The position numbers and the translations under genes were made by a program. Positions 22,176 through 29,415 of a stretch of 29,415 nucleotides of DNA are shown here, one piece after another. The notes below the pieces were generated by a model. It was not told where the DNA came from and did not search any database. It saw nothing but the letters and a program-made list of their open reading frames with translations. Source of the stretch: CAZFAP01 sp964516325 (lineage in GTDB: Bacteria; Auribacterota; JABMQX01); assembly GCA_964516325.1 (NCBI GenBank), contig CAZFAP010000040.1, positions 1-29,415 of the forward strand. The letters are read 5' to 3'. Each line of letters starts with the position of its first letter. Within the stretch, counting starts at the first letter, position 1.

Positions 22176-23381
22176 CTATGCGTTAAACCCTGCAAGCAAC
22201 GCTCGCTCTATCCTCCACACGAGCGGCTTCCCCTTCAGGGACCTCAAGACCGGCAACCACCGATTCACCCAGGCCGAGTGCTTGAAACTGCGGTCCACGG
22301 CCCTGACGACGTCCGTGTTTCCATGGCGAAGCGCAAAGGCTCTGATCTCATGGAAGAACGACCGGTCACTCTCGTCCGGCGAATAAACCTTTGCCACTCT
22401 TCGTACGTCGAATGCTCCCTCCGGGAATGTCGTGCAGCGGTCCAGCGCCCCAAGCAGCGCCAAAGTGGTCATTGTCCGGTAGCACTTGTTGCAGTTCCCG
22501 CAGTTTTTGTCCGACCAGATTCTGTAGCAAACGTGAAGCGACCTCATGGCGACATCCGATGTGGCGACCAGCGCCGTTTTCTCGACCCGATCAAATGCGG
22601 AACCGTCGTGAATGACCTTAGCTTGACTTGTGGAGAGAAGCGGATCGGTCAGAGGATGGGAGCCCCAGGGCTGAAGGTCCTTGTACCCGTGGCTGGAGGC
22701 GATCAGGACCTTGCTGTACCTTCTCTCGAGCGCGAGAGCGACACTGGCAAGAGCACAGCCGTGGTAAAGGCGTCCCCACTCCGCTTCTCGCAGGCGGGTA
22801 ATCTTCAGATTTGTGGCGACGTCCACCAGTTCCTTGCCGAGATCGGAGGCGGCATTCTGTAATGTGCTGCGCAATCTCTGAAACTCGTCGGGCCTGCGAA
22901 GAGGTATGTCGAATCCCCAAATTGAGAGTAAATCATCAATGGTTGTCCCCCCAGCCGAAGACTGTGGATCGCTATGTCGCAAAACTGTGAAGAAGGAATC
23001 AATGCCTCCGGAGAAGAAGGCGGCGGTCTTCGGGTGCGGTTGTTGCTGGTCGGCTTCGACGGACTCCGCCTCGATGGGAATCAGATGCAGGCGAGGGTAC
23101 CAGCACTTCCATATTCGCATTACCTCGTGGACGTTCTCGAGAAGCATCCGGTCCACCGGTCTCTCAATTCGCAGTGGCTCGCCAAGAGTAACAGCCAGAG
23201 GGAGGAGGCAAACAAGCCACGGATTCCCGGACATCGTGAGGAATTCTGCCACCTTCTCCGGAACCTCGTACCAGTAGGGTTCCGGCGGGGCGACCCCGTC
23301 GGCGTAGCCTACCTTTCCGACGAGGCGCACGCGGTCCGCTCGGGTTGGGGATTCAACTATCGCGACCTCTTCAAGCTTCAT
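22176..23381 (-). CDS. PP-loop ATPase with QueC-like zinc site, unknown substrate
   Basis: The 401-residue protein has an N-terminal domain of about 115 residues of unknown fold, then a PP-loop pyrophosphatase core. FFSGGIDSFF (Ser124-Ser129) binds ATP. Near residues 285-300, Cys285 is followed after eight residues by C-x2-C-x2-C (CGNCNKC), the spacing of the zinc site of QueC, the 7-cyano-7-deazaguanine synthase. QueC proteins are about 220-240 residues and lack the N-terminal part, and no other queuosine gene is here, so this is a paralogue with another substrate. By analogy it would adenylate a carboxylate and replace it with a nitrogen group. It lies between the ABC exporter and a pyruvyltransferase-like gene, so a glycan or glycan-precursor modification is likely. 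Confidence 0.75.
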   Translation of the reverse strand: MKLEEVAIVESPTRADRVRLVGKVGYADGVAPPEPYWYEVPEKVAEFLTMSGNPWLVCLLPLAVTLGEPLRIERPVDRMLLENVHEVMRIWKCWYPRLHLIPIEAESVEADQQQPHPKTAAFFSGGIDSFFTVLRHSDPQSSAGGTTIDDLLSIWGFDIPLRRPDEFQRLRSTLQNAASDLGKELVDVATNLKITRLREAEWGRLYHGCALASVALALERRYSKVLIASSHGYKDLQPWGSHPLTDPLLSTSQAKVIHDGSAFDRVEKTALVATSDVAMRSLHVCYRIWSDKNCGNCNKCYRTMTTLALLGALDRCTTFPEGAFDVRRVAKVYSPDESDRSFFHEIRAFALRHGNTDVVRAVDRSFKHSAWVNRWLPVLRSLKGKPLVWRIERALLAGFNA

Positions 23382-23443
23382 ACGGTCTGTTCAACCTCGC
23401 CGTTTGGCGGCTCCGTGCCTCCGTGAAACCGACACTGCGTCAA

Positions 23444-24715
23444 TCAAGGCTGCGAATCCATGACCTCATGATGCCAGTCATGCTTGACCATACAGGCGCA
23501 CCACTTCGTGGCTGGGACACGTCCCGTCTCGTAGAACACCGAACTGTCCACGTCGAAAACAATCGCATTCGGGATCAGGTCGGAGACCTGTCCATCTACC
23601 TGAACGGCGACGGCGACGCGGTATTGCCCGACTGGCAAGGGCAACTCCGGAACCCGACACAGGAACCTCCCGCTGGAGCCGAGTCGTTCAATGCCAAAAT
23701 TCGTCAGTTTCATATCCATGTGGGTCACTGCGGCGCCCATCTGGTTGAAGATGGTGAACACTACGTTGGCTCGCTTCACTTGCGCCACGTTTTTGTAGGT
23801 GAACTCGAAGGAAGCCTGCCTTCCCGCAACCAGATGCTGCGACGGACGGTCCAGCTCATCGAGAACGGAACCTCCGGTGAGCCGCACCTGCCCGTTGCCG
23901 CTGCGCTCGGGGTTGTCGTCAAAGGCATTCTTGCTGCCGACAGTCAGATACTCGAGGTATTCCTTGATGACTTCGTCAACTGGGCCGTCGCGAACGACCT
24001 GTCCTGTGCGGAGGAGCACACCGCGCTGGCAGAGGTTCTGGACTGCCCCCATGTTATGGCTCACGAAGAGCACCGTTCGACCCGTGCGGCTGACCTCATC
24101 CATTTTGCCGAGGCACTTCTTCTGGAATGCGACGTCTCCGACGGCGAGGACCTCGTCAACAAGGAGAATCTCCGGCTCGAGGTGGGCGGCAACGGCAAAG
24201 GCCAATCGCACGTACATCCCGCTGGAGTATCTCTTCACAGGCGTGTCCAGGAACCTCTCAATTTCACTGAAGGCAACGATCTCGTCGAACTTCCGGTCAA
24301 TCTCCGCCTTCTTCATTCCAAGGATGGCGCCGTTAAGGTAGATATTCTCCCGCCCGGTGAGCTCCTCGTGAAAACCGGTTCCGACTTCAAGAAGGCTTGC
24401 TACGCGACCCCGGATCTCCACACGTCCTTCCGTCGGCTCTGTGATTCCCGAAAGAACCTTCAACAGAGTGCTCTTCCCGGCGCCGTTTCGCCCAATGATC
24501 CCAAGGACTTCCCCGCGCCGGACCTCCAGGGACACATCTTTCAACGCCCAGATTGTTTCATCCGCGGGGGCGCTTTTGCCTATCCTCTTAAGACGCCGAA
24601 ATGGAGCCGAAGCCATCCCCACGAGGACTTCACGGAAAGTCCTGTCAGCCTTCTCTCTGGCGCCTATCCGGTACTTCTTGCTAAGCCCCTCAACCCTGAT
24701 GATAACGTCGTCCAT
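23444..24715 (-). CDS. wzt: ABC exporter ATP-binding protein with C-terminal glycan-binding domain (Wzt)
   Basis: A 423-residue protein. The nucleotide-binding domain (about 1-255) has GRNGAGKST (Walker A, about 75-83), YSSGM (signature, about 163-167), ILLVDEVLAVGD (Walker B, about 183-194) and the switch His at about 220. The insert around 25-52 (REVLVGMAS...) is typical of O-antigen/teichoic-acid exporters. Residues from about 275 form a beta-sandwich like the Wzt C-terminal domain, which in some O-antigen systems recognises the finished, end-capped chain. It pairs with wzm, 32 bp upstream. ATG 24715 chosen; TTG 24721 is also in frame. Together they move lipid-linked polysaccharide across the inner membrane. 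Confidence 0.95.
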   Translation of the reverse strand: MDDVIIRVEGLSKKYRIGAREKADRTFREVLVGMASAPFRRLKRIGKSAPADETIWALKDVSLEVRRGEVLGIIGRNGAGKSTLLKVLSGITEPTEGRVEIRGRVASLLEVGTGFHEELTGRENIYLNGAILGMKKAEIDRKFDEIVAFSEIERFLDTPVKRYSSGMYVRLAFAVAAHLEPEILLVDEVLAVGDVAFQKKCLGKMDEVSRTGRTVLFVSHNMGAVQNLCQRGVLLRTGQVVRDGPVDEVIKEYLEYLTVGSKNAFDDNPERSGNGQVRLTGGSVLDELDRPSQHLVAGRQASFEFTYKNVAQVKRANVVFTIFNQMGAAVTHMDMKLTNFGIERLGSSGRFLCRVPELPLPVGQYRVAVAVQVDGQVSDLIPNAIVFDVDSSVFYETGRVPATKWCACMVKHDWHHEVMDSQP

Positions 24716-24747
24716 CCGCAATCCGTCCAGCTAAGCCGGTCTCCCGA

Positions 24748-25671
24748 CTAAACCACATCCGCAAACGTCCGCTCCATCCGTCGAAAGTAAAAAGCGCCGC
24801 CCACGAATATCATCACGCTAAGCACACAAGACACCCCCAGCGACATCCAGTCAATTCCCCTGTGCCCCAACACGCATGCGCGGTACGCATCTATCAAGCC
24901 CCCCATCGGATTCAGGTTCATCACCCACTCGTACTTATCAAGCAAACTCGTCGGATATATGACCGGCGTGCAGAACAGCCATATCTGAATCATGAAGGGA
25001 ATCACATACTTGATGTCCCGAAACTGTACGTTCAAAGCAGACAGCCAAAGCCCTACCCCAACCGCCAAAACAAACGTCAAAAAGACGAGTACGGGAAATA
25101 GGACGAGATTCATCGAGGGAACAAAACCGTAATACACCATCAGCCCACCAAGAACCGTCGCCCCTATCCCCAGATCAACCAAGCCCGCGATCGCCGCTCC
25201 CATCGGTATCATGAGCCTCGGGAAATACACCTTCGTCAGAAGCCGAGCGTTCCCCACTAAACTGTTCCCAGCGGCGCCGACCGCGTTCGCAAAGTACATC
25301 CAGGGGAGCAAACCCACATAGACGAATATCGGATAGGGAACGCCCTCGGAAGGCACCTTGGCCAACCGGCCAAAAAACAGCGTGAACACCATCATCGTGA
25401 ACGTCGGTTGGATGATCGCCCACAAAGCCCCCAGGACGGTTTGCTTGTACCGAATTTTGATGTCCCGCCACGTCAGGAAATAGAGCAGTTCCCGATACCG
25501 CCACAGCTCTTTGAAGTCTATTGCGGTCCACCCCTTCTTAGGCTCGATTACGGTCAAAGCCGCTTCACCTGACGCAAGAAGGATGGACGGCGAGGGATTG
25601 CCAGCTTGAGGTTCAGACGGGTTCTTTTCCATTTCTACGCTGCCGCGGAACATGTCAGCATCTGCACTCAT
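24748..25671 (-). CDS. wzm: ABC-2 type polysaccharide export permease (Wzm)
   Basis: A 307-residue integral membrane protein with six helices after a cytoplasmic N-terminal stretch of about 60 residues. RELLYFLTWRDIKIRYKQT is the amphipathic coupling helix typical of Wzm/TagG/KpsM permeases, followed by LGALWAIIQP. The C-terminal NLNPMGGLIDAYR segment is also characteristic. It forms the channel for lipid-linked polysaccharide with the Wzt ATPase encoded directly downstream. The N-terminus is about 40 residues longer than most relatives. ATG at 25671 has no clear Shine-Dalgarno, and Met codons at 25653 and 25632 are alternatives. Confidence 0.95.
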   Translation of the reverse strand: MSADADMFRGSVEMEKNPSEPQAGNPSPSILLASGEAALTVIEPKKGWTAIDFKELWRYRELLYFLTWRDIKIRYKQTVLGALWAIIQPTFTMMVFTLFFGRLAKVPSEGVPYPIFVYVGLLPWMYFANAVGAAGNSLVGNARLLTKVYFPRLMIPMGAAIAGLVDLGIGATVLGGLMVYYGFVPSMNLVLFPVLVFLTFVLAVGVGLWLSALNVQFRDIKYVIPFMIQIWLFCTPVIYPTSLLDKYEWVMNLNPMGGLIDAYRACVLGHRGIDWMSLGVSCVLSVMIFVGGAFYFRRMERTFADVV

Positions 25672-25694
25672 TTCGTTTTACCACGCTGAAATGC

Positions 25695-25718
25695 GAGAGT
25701 CCTCTGAAGGACGCTCTC
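25695..25718 (-). other. Intergenic hairpin between the pyruvyltransferase-like gene and wzm
   Basis: Within the 52-bp gap, GAGAG and CTCTC (25695-25699 and 25714-25718) enclose TCCT-CTGA-AGGA, giving a nine-base-pair stem with a two-base bulge and a four-base loop. No T run follows on the minus strand, so it is not a standard terminator. It could mark an mRNA processing or stabilising site ahead of the exporter genes. Confidence 0.3.
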
Positions 25719-25723
25719 CAGAG

Positions 25724-26956
25724 TCATATTCGGGCAACAACTTCCTTCAGTTTCTCCTCGGCGGCGTGGGCGCGTTTTATGTAGGCGGGCATTACGGCGT
25801 CGAGGTGTTGACGAATGGCGCCTCTGCGGTTCCAGAAATCGCGCACCATGTCGAGCCGGAACTCCGTGGCAAAACTCTTGCCGTCTATCACCGTGCTGTC
25901 GTCGCCCATGATGTCCGTGAGAATCCCCCAGGCCTTATTGCTATAAGCGATTGCCAGGGTAGGCACTCGCAGTGACAGGGCGGCGATCGTGGGGTGTGTC
26001 CTCGCCCCAATGAAAGCGTCGCACGAACCGATGATGGTCTTGACTTGACAACAGTCGTTGTCCGGCGACGCGATTACGCAGCGCTCCTTGTTCTTCAGCA
26101 ACGAGAAGACCTGTTGACACGCGCTGTAATCGCACAGCTGTGGGTTGGAGTACCGTATGACGTGGGGGACGAGGATTACGCTGCCTCCCACTTCTCCGAC
26201 GAACCAGTCCGCGACCCGTCGGCACGACTCGACATAGTCCTTGCGATCGAAACTCAAGTAGCGCCAGAGCCCGCCGCTGACGTTCAGCCCGAGAACGGGA
26301 CCCCCGCCACACACGCTCCTAATCCTGTTTAGCTCCTCGCATGCTGGCGGCTCGGGTTTCAGGGTAAAGGCGGGGTCGGACACCAGGACGACGTTCCGGG
26401 TAACCCCAATGGATTCCAGGTACCGCTGGCTCACTGTTTCCCTGATGCAAACCAGGTCAATCCGGGGAAGGATTTCCCTCGCAAGGGTCAGATTCGTCTC
26501 GTCCCGGAAGGGGCCGATCGAAGCTCCCCAAATGACCGCGGGCAGGCCCCGCTCGAGAGCCCATTCCAGGAAGCTGAAATGAGTTCTCACGGCGCCATAG
26601 TCCTCGCTGTAGTTGTCGCCCCCCACGGCCATGACGATATTCGCGCCGTTCCTAGCGCAGTCAATCTGCTCGAACACCCAATCGCGGTCGTCCAGTTCAG
26701 GGATGAGGCGGAGACGCCGAGCGGCGCCGCGGAGTCGCGAGGTCCAGGTACGGCGCGCCCAGAGAGATAGCGTGACGTTCTTGCTTTCGGCGATTCGCGA
26801 ACGCGCGTCCCACCCGTCGTTCGCCATATGAACAACGTGCATGTGAAAGTCGGAGAAAACGCCTTCGAAGATGGACAGCGTGGACCGAACGATGGCCTCG
26901 CAGCCTCGATTGGACGCGGAGAAATGTCCAACGATAAGGAACACTGGCTTTTTCAT
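25724..26956 (-). CDS. Polysaccharide pyruvyltransferase family protein
   Basis: About 410 residues. N-terminal LIVGHFSASNRGCEAIVRST matches the family's N-x-G-x-x-A/E opening. MAVGGDNYSEDYG is the central conserved loop, VIWGASIGPF follows, and CDAFIGARTHPTIAALSLRVPTLAIAYSNKAWGI holds the G-A-R-x-H stretch where the transferred group is handled. It is only distantly like the protein at 20734, so they probably act on different sugars. ATG 26956 is seven bases after GGGAGG; the in-frame codon six residues up lies before the Shine-Dalgarno. Whether it really transfers pyruvate is not proven for this subgroup. Confidence 0.85.
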   Translation of the reverse strand: MKKPVFLIVGHFSASNRGCEAIVRSTLSIFEGVFSDFHMHVVHMANDGWDARSRIAESKNVTLSLWARRTWTSRLRGAARRLRLIPELDDRDWVFEQIDCARNGANIVMAVGGDNYSEDYGAVRTHFSFLEWALERGLPAVIWGASIGPFRDETNLTLAREILPRIDLVCIRETVSQRYLESIGVTRNVVLVSDPAFTLKPEPPACEELNRIRSVCGGGPVLGLNVSGGLWRYLSFDRKDYVESCRRVADWFVGEVGGSVILVPHVIRYSNPQLCDYSACQQVFSLLKNKERCVIASPDNDCCQVKTIIGSCDAFIGARTHPTIAALSLRVPTLAIAYSNKAWGILTDIMGDDSTVIDGKSFATEFRLDMVRDFWNRRGAIRQHLDAVMPAYIKRAHAAEEKLKEVVARI

Positions 26957-26967
26957 GGTAAGGCCTC

Positions 26968-27000
26968 CCGACAAGGTTGATCCTTTCTTTCCTTTGTCGG
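26968..27000 (-). promoter_or_regulatory. Hairpin abutting the ribosome binding site of the pyruvyltransferase-like gene
   Basis: On the minus strand CCGACAA (27000-26994) and TTGTCGG (26974-26968) form an inverted repeat; GG/CC inside extends it with one bulged A around a purine-rich loop. Its 3' arm ends in the first G residues of the GGGAGG Shine-Dalgarno. It lies in the 135-bp gap between the flippase gene and this one. Formation in mRNA could partly hide the ribosome site. It could also be an operator. Confidence 0.3.
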
Positions 27001-27091
27001 AACCCCTCGTTGCCTCTGCATTCGCTTTGCTCGACTCAACAAGCTTGGAGTCTCCTGAGACCCAAAGCGGGCAAGGGCGAAAGGCGATTGG

Positions 27092-28627
27092 TCAGCCAAT
27101 CACAGCGGCGCCGCGAAACTCCGCCGCGGGTACGATGCCCTGGCGTATTGCGTGTCTCTCCTTTCCCGTGAAAGCGACGAGCCACATCATCAAGGAATAA
27201 GAACCCGCCGACGCCAATCCCACTGCTCCAAGAACCCGGTAATCCGGCGCGGCGTAGCGAAGGGATACGAGGAGAGGGATTGATAACGACAGGCAAACGG
27301 CGCCGAGCGTTCGCGCCATCACGCGGGCATAGTCAAGGTACGAGATGGAAGACACCCTGCAAACGTAGATGGGTTGTATCACCAGCTTCATAATCACCAT
27401 GGGGAGGAACGTGCCGAAAGCGACTCCCACAATGCCGAACCTGTGCACCAGAGCAATGCTCAGAAGAAGGTTCGCAACACCCTCGATGGAATTGAAGAGC
27501 GCGTAGAAGCGGTGTTTGGCGGTGCTGAACAGGAGCGAAACAGAGGGGTTCTGGGATAGCGCACACAGGCAGCCCGCAACAAGAAACACCAAACACGGGT
27601 AGGCGTCCAGGTACTTGCGCCCCATCCAGCGCTCAATGAAAGGTTTCCCCCACACAATCAGACCGAAACCCACAAAGGCGGAGATGCAGACCGAAAGCTT
27701 CGTCGCGAAGAAGAAGGTCTTTCTCATCGCGTCACGGTCTCCGGCGCCGTGCTGCCAACTAAATACGCCCTGGAAAACCCCCATGAACGCGACAACGAAA
27801 CCGATGAAATACTGGGACAGCATGGCTGCGACATTGTAGTGCGTGACCGCCGACAGACTCACAAACGCCATGATTACGAAGGCGTCAACGTGAAACCGGA
27901 GGCGGTCCGCCACCTGCGCGATGAACGCAAAGGAGCTGTACGACAGAAGCCTTCTTGCCTCACCCCCTCGCCACTCCCTCAGGCTGAAACGCAGCCCAGG
28001 AAGGCTCCTCTTCGAAAAATAGACGCAAAGGACGGAACTTGGAATCCCGGAGAGAAAGGTAACCCACGCGAGCGCCAAAACACCATGCCCGGAAGCCACA
28101 ACCCACACCACAAGAGCCGTCCGCACGAACAGGGACACCAGTTCGAGGGCGGACATAATATCGTATCGCAATTGGGCCGCCAGGACTCCACCGAAGGTCC
28201 GCAGCGGGAAACCGATCGCGTTGCTTACCCCGAGGATCAAGATCACCCTCCAGAAAAGGGACGCATCCTGCGGACTGCGGCAGATCACGGGGGCAAGGGC
28301 CGCAAGAACGCCGGTCACGACCAACGCCGCCAGCCCCAGAACGGAGTAGAGAAGAAGGGCCGTGTTGAAGACCTGACCGGACTTCTCCCGGTCTCCGGCT
28401 CCCAAAGCCCATCCGATGTGGCGATGAACGGCAGAGGACAAACCGAAGTCCAGCAACCCATAGTAGCCCAGGAACGTTGCGACGAGCGTCCAGAAACCGT
28501 ACATCCGGTCTCCCAGGGAGCGGACGACAAAGGGCATCATGAAAAAGGCGACCACCGCATTTGCCGTAAAGTCCACGACTCGGAGAAAGGAACCGGATGC
28601 AAGCCTGCGTCCCACCAGGGCTGTCAT
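27092..28627 (-). CDS. Wzx-type polysaccharide flippase (MOP superfamily)
   Basis: A 511-residue protein with about 12-14 hydrophobic helices and a basic N-terminus, the size and pattern of Wzx/RfbX-type lipid-linked oligosaccharide flippases. DFTANAVVAFFMMPFVVRSLG and the following GFWTLVATFLGYYGLLDFGLSSAV are typical of TM1-TM2. Such proteins turn an undecaprenyl-diphosphate repeat unit to the periplasmic side. Its ATG overlaps the stop of the GT2 gene upstream as ATGA. Presence of a Wzx and a Wzm/Wzt pair in one locus is uncommon; each may serve a different product, or one may be left over. Confidence 0.88.
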   Translation of the reverse strand: MTALVGRRLASGSFLRVVDFTANAVVAFFMMPFVVRSLGDRMYGFWTLVATFLGYYGLLDFGLSSAVHRHIGWALGAGDREKSGQVFNTALLLYSVLGLAALVVTGVLAALAPVICRSPQDASLFWRVILILGVSNAIGFPLRTFGGVLAAQLRYDIMSALELVSLFVRTALVVWVVASGHGVLALAWVTFLSGIPSSVLCVYFSKRSLPGLRFSLREWRGGEARRLLSYSSFAFIAQVADRLRFHVDAFVIMAFVSLSAVTHYNVAAMLSQYFIGFVVAFMGVFQGVFSWQHGAGDRDAMRKTFFFATKLSVCISAFVGFGLIVWGKPFIERWMGRKYLDAYPCLVFLVAGCLCALSQNPSVSLLFSTAKHRFYALFNSIEGVANLLLSIALVHRFGIVGVAFGTFLPMVIMKLVIQPIYVCRVSSISYLDYARVMARTLGAVCLSLSIPLLVSLRYAAPDYRVLGAVGLASAGSYSLMMWLVAFTGKERHAIRQGIVPAAEFRGAAVIG

Positions 28628-29415
28628 TGTCTCGTTCCACCCCCCACGGCTGCCGGTTGACCTAACGCTTCCGCTTGCCCTCGCGCCATGAGCGGATTCT
28701 GTGAAGCTCGCGGTTTGGACTTCCTTGCCCTGAATTGCTCCACGAGGAGAGCGGGAAGGCTCAACGTGAAAATGGCTTTCCAGACCCTCGGTTGAAGGGC
28801 GCGAAAGGAGAGCGAGCGTTTGTAACAGCGCAGAGCCTCGCGCCGCCGATCGGCGAGATGGTTGTCATACCCTTCTCTGAAATACCTCAGTGCAAGCCAT
28901 TGCCTCCGGACCCTGCCGGAGGGGTCAACCAAGTCCCTATTCGATGAAATAAACTTGTCGGTAATTCGCTTTGCGATCTCCGTCCGCTCCTCGCCGCGAG
29001 AGGACAGACGAGAATGTCCAACCCGAATCTTCACGAGCATCTCCGGGACGTAGTCGAAAGCCCAGTTCAGGCTGAACCTTAGCCAGAGCTCATAATCAAT
29101 GGCGAGGGGAATTGATTCATCAAACAGTCCGTCCCGCTCGAAGCACTCCCTCCTGACCACAGACGAAGAAAAGGGCACGATGTTGTCGAATATGAGGTTG
29201 CGGATCACGCTGCCCCTGCCGTAAGGCGGGTGTCCGAGCTCGGGCATATCCTCGCTCTCGCAAAACCAGGTGAAGTGGGAGTACACAACGCCAACATTTC
29301 CATTCCGCTCAAAACGGGGAATCTGCCTCTCAAGCTTTCGGGGAAGCCACATATCGTCGCCGTCCAGAAAGGCAACGAAACGCCCTCGGGACTCCCGAAT
29401 ACCGCGATTTTTGGC
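28624..29415 (-). CDS. GT2 family glycosyltransferase, 5' end outside the window
   Basis: 263 codons remain; the N-terminus lies past the right edge. The frame is open to the last base and the first visible residues are AKNRGIRESRGRFVAFLDGDD, with the D-x-D of the GT-A fold, then WLPRKLERQ. FDESIPLAIDYELWLR lies at the usual catalytic-base region. An internal ATG directly after the D-x-D is not the real start. A C-terminal helical, basic part (REALRCYKRSLSFRALQPRVW) parallels that of the GT2 at 15502. The stop overlaps the flippase ATG. About 90 residues are missing if it resembles that paralogue. Confidence 0.9.
   Translation of the reverse strand, partial: AKNRGIRESRGRFVAFLDGDDMWLPRKLERQIPRFERNGNVGVVYSHFTWFCESEDMPELGHPPYGRGSVIRNLIFDNIVPFSSSVVRRECFERDGLFDESIPLAIDYELWLRFSLNWAFDYVPEMLVKIRVGHSRLSSRGEERTEIAKRITDKFISSNRDLVDPSGRVRRQWLALRYFREGYDNHLADRRREALRCYKRSLSFRALQPRVWKAIFTLSLPALLVEQFRARKSKPRASQNPLMARGQAEALGQPAAVGGGTRQ

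Noticed and set aside
22176..23381. Annotation as QueC (queuosine synthesis)
   Set aside because: Too long, extra N-terminal domain, no other queuosine genes and a glycan-export context; only the ATP and zinc motifs agree.
23345..24751. 468-residue plus-strand open frame
   Set aside because: It is antisense to wzt, whose Walker A, signature and Walker B motifs are clear; the plus-strand translation has no recognisable domain.

Overview
The window holds one long, strictly one-directional gene cluster for making, decorating and exporting a cell-surface polysaccharide (O-antigen, capsule or exopolysaccharide). All 23 intact or edge-cut genes and one gene remnant read on the minus strand, so transcription runs from the right edge (29415) toward position 1. 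By eye the DNA is moderately GC-rich, with very short gaps, many ATGA-type overlaps, and several GTG or TTG starts. The gene types fit a Gram-negative (two-membrane) bacterium, probably an environmental or uncultivated lineage. Nothing here fixes the phylum, and I saw no rRNA, tRNA, CRISPR array, transposase or integrase.

Layout in transcription order. (1) 29415-23444: an edge-cut family 2 glycosyltransferase (GT2), a Wzx-type flippase, a pyruvyltransferase-family protein, then the ABC exporter pair wzm and wzt; wzt carries a C-terminal glycan-recognition domain. (2) 23381-20734: a QueC-like PP-loop ATPase of unknown substrate and a second pyruvyltransferase-family protein. (3) 20577-17699: a sugar-activation trio of extended SDR, sugar-1-phosphate nucleotidyltransferase and DegT/DnrJ/EryC1 PLP aminotransferase. 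(4) 17702-10747: five glycosyltransferases (GT4, GT2, membrane GT2, GT4, GT4) and a CapK/PaaK-like adenylate-forming enzyme. (5) 10681-8849: an asparagine-synthase-like protein that lacks the glutaminase cysteine. (6) 8584-5933: a secreted protein with a signal peptide, three 105-residue Ig-like repeats and a DNRLRE-type C-terminal domain, behind a 264-bp leader with a candidate promoter and palindromes. (7) 5811-100: a lipid-linked-sugar module of polyprenyl-phosphate sugar synthase (GT2), GT-C membrane transferase, SMR/ArnE-F-like flippase, second polyprenyl-phosphate GT2, DUF2304 membrane protein, a small gene of unknown function, and a Wzy_C-type O-antigen ligase/polymerase.

Working model (inference): the SDR, nucleotidyltransferase and aminotransferase supply an activated amino sugar. 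GT2 and GT4 enzymes assemble the chain on undecaprenyl phosphate. Pyruvyltransferases and possibly the adenylating enzymes decorate it. Wzm/Wzt and/or Wzx move it across the inner membrane and the ligase attaches it to its acceptor. The left-end module adds side sugars on the periplasmic face.

Main unexpected observations: a likely overlooked 98-codon gene (1365-1661) with a TTG start, coupled by 4-base overlaps on both sides; the amputated C-terminus of a WecB-type UDP-GlcNAc 2-epimerase (about 2895-3139) abutting the SMR gene; three unrelated ATP-to-AMP chemistries (CapK-like, AsnB-like without its glutaminase cysteine, QueC-like) in one glycan locus; and Wzx together with Wzm/Wzt.
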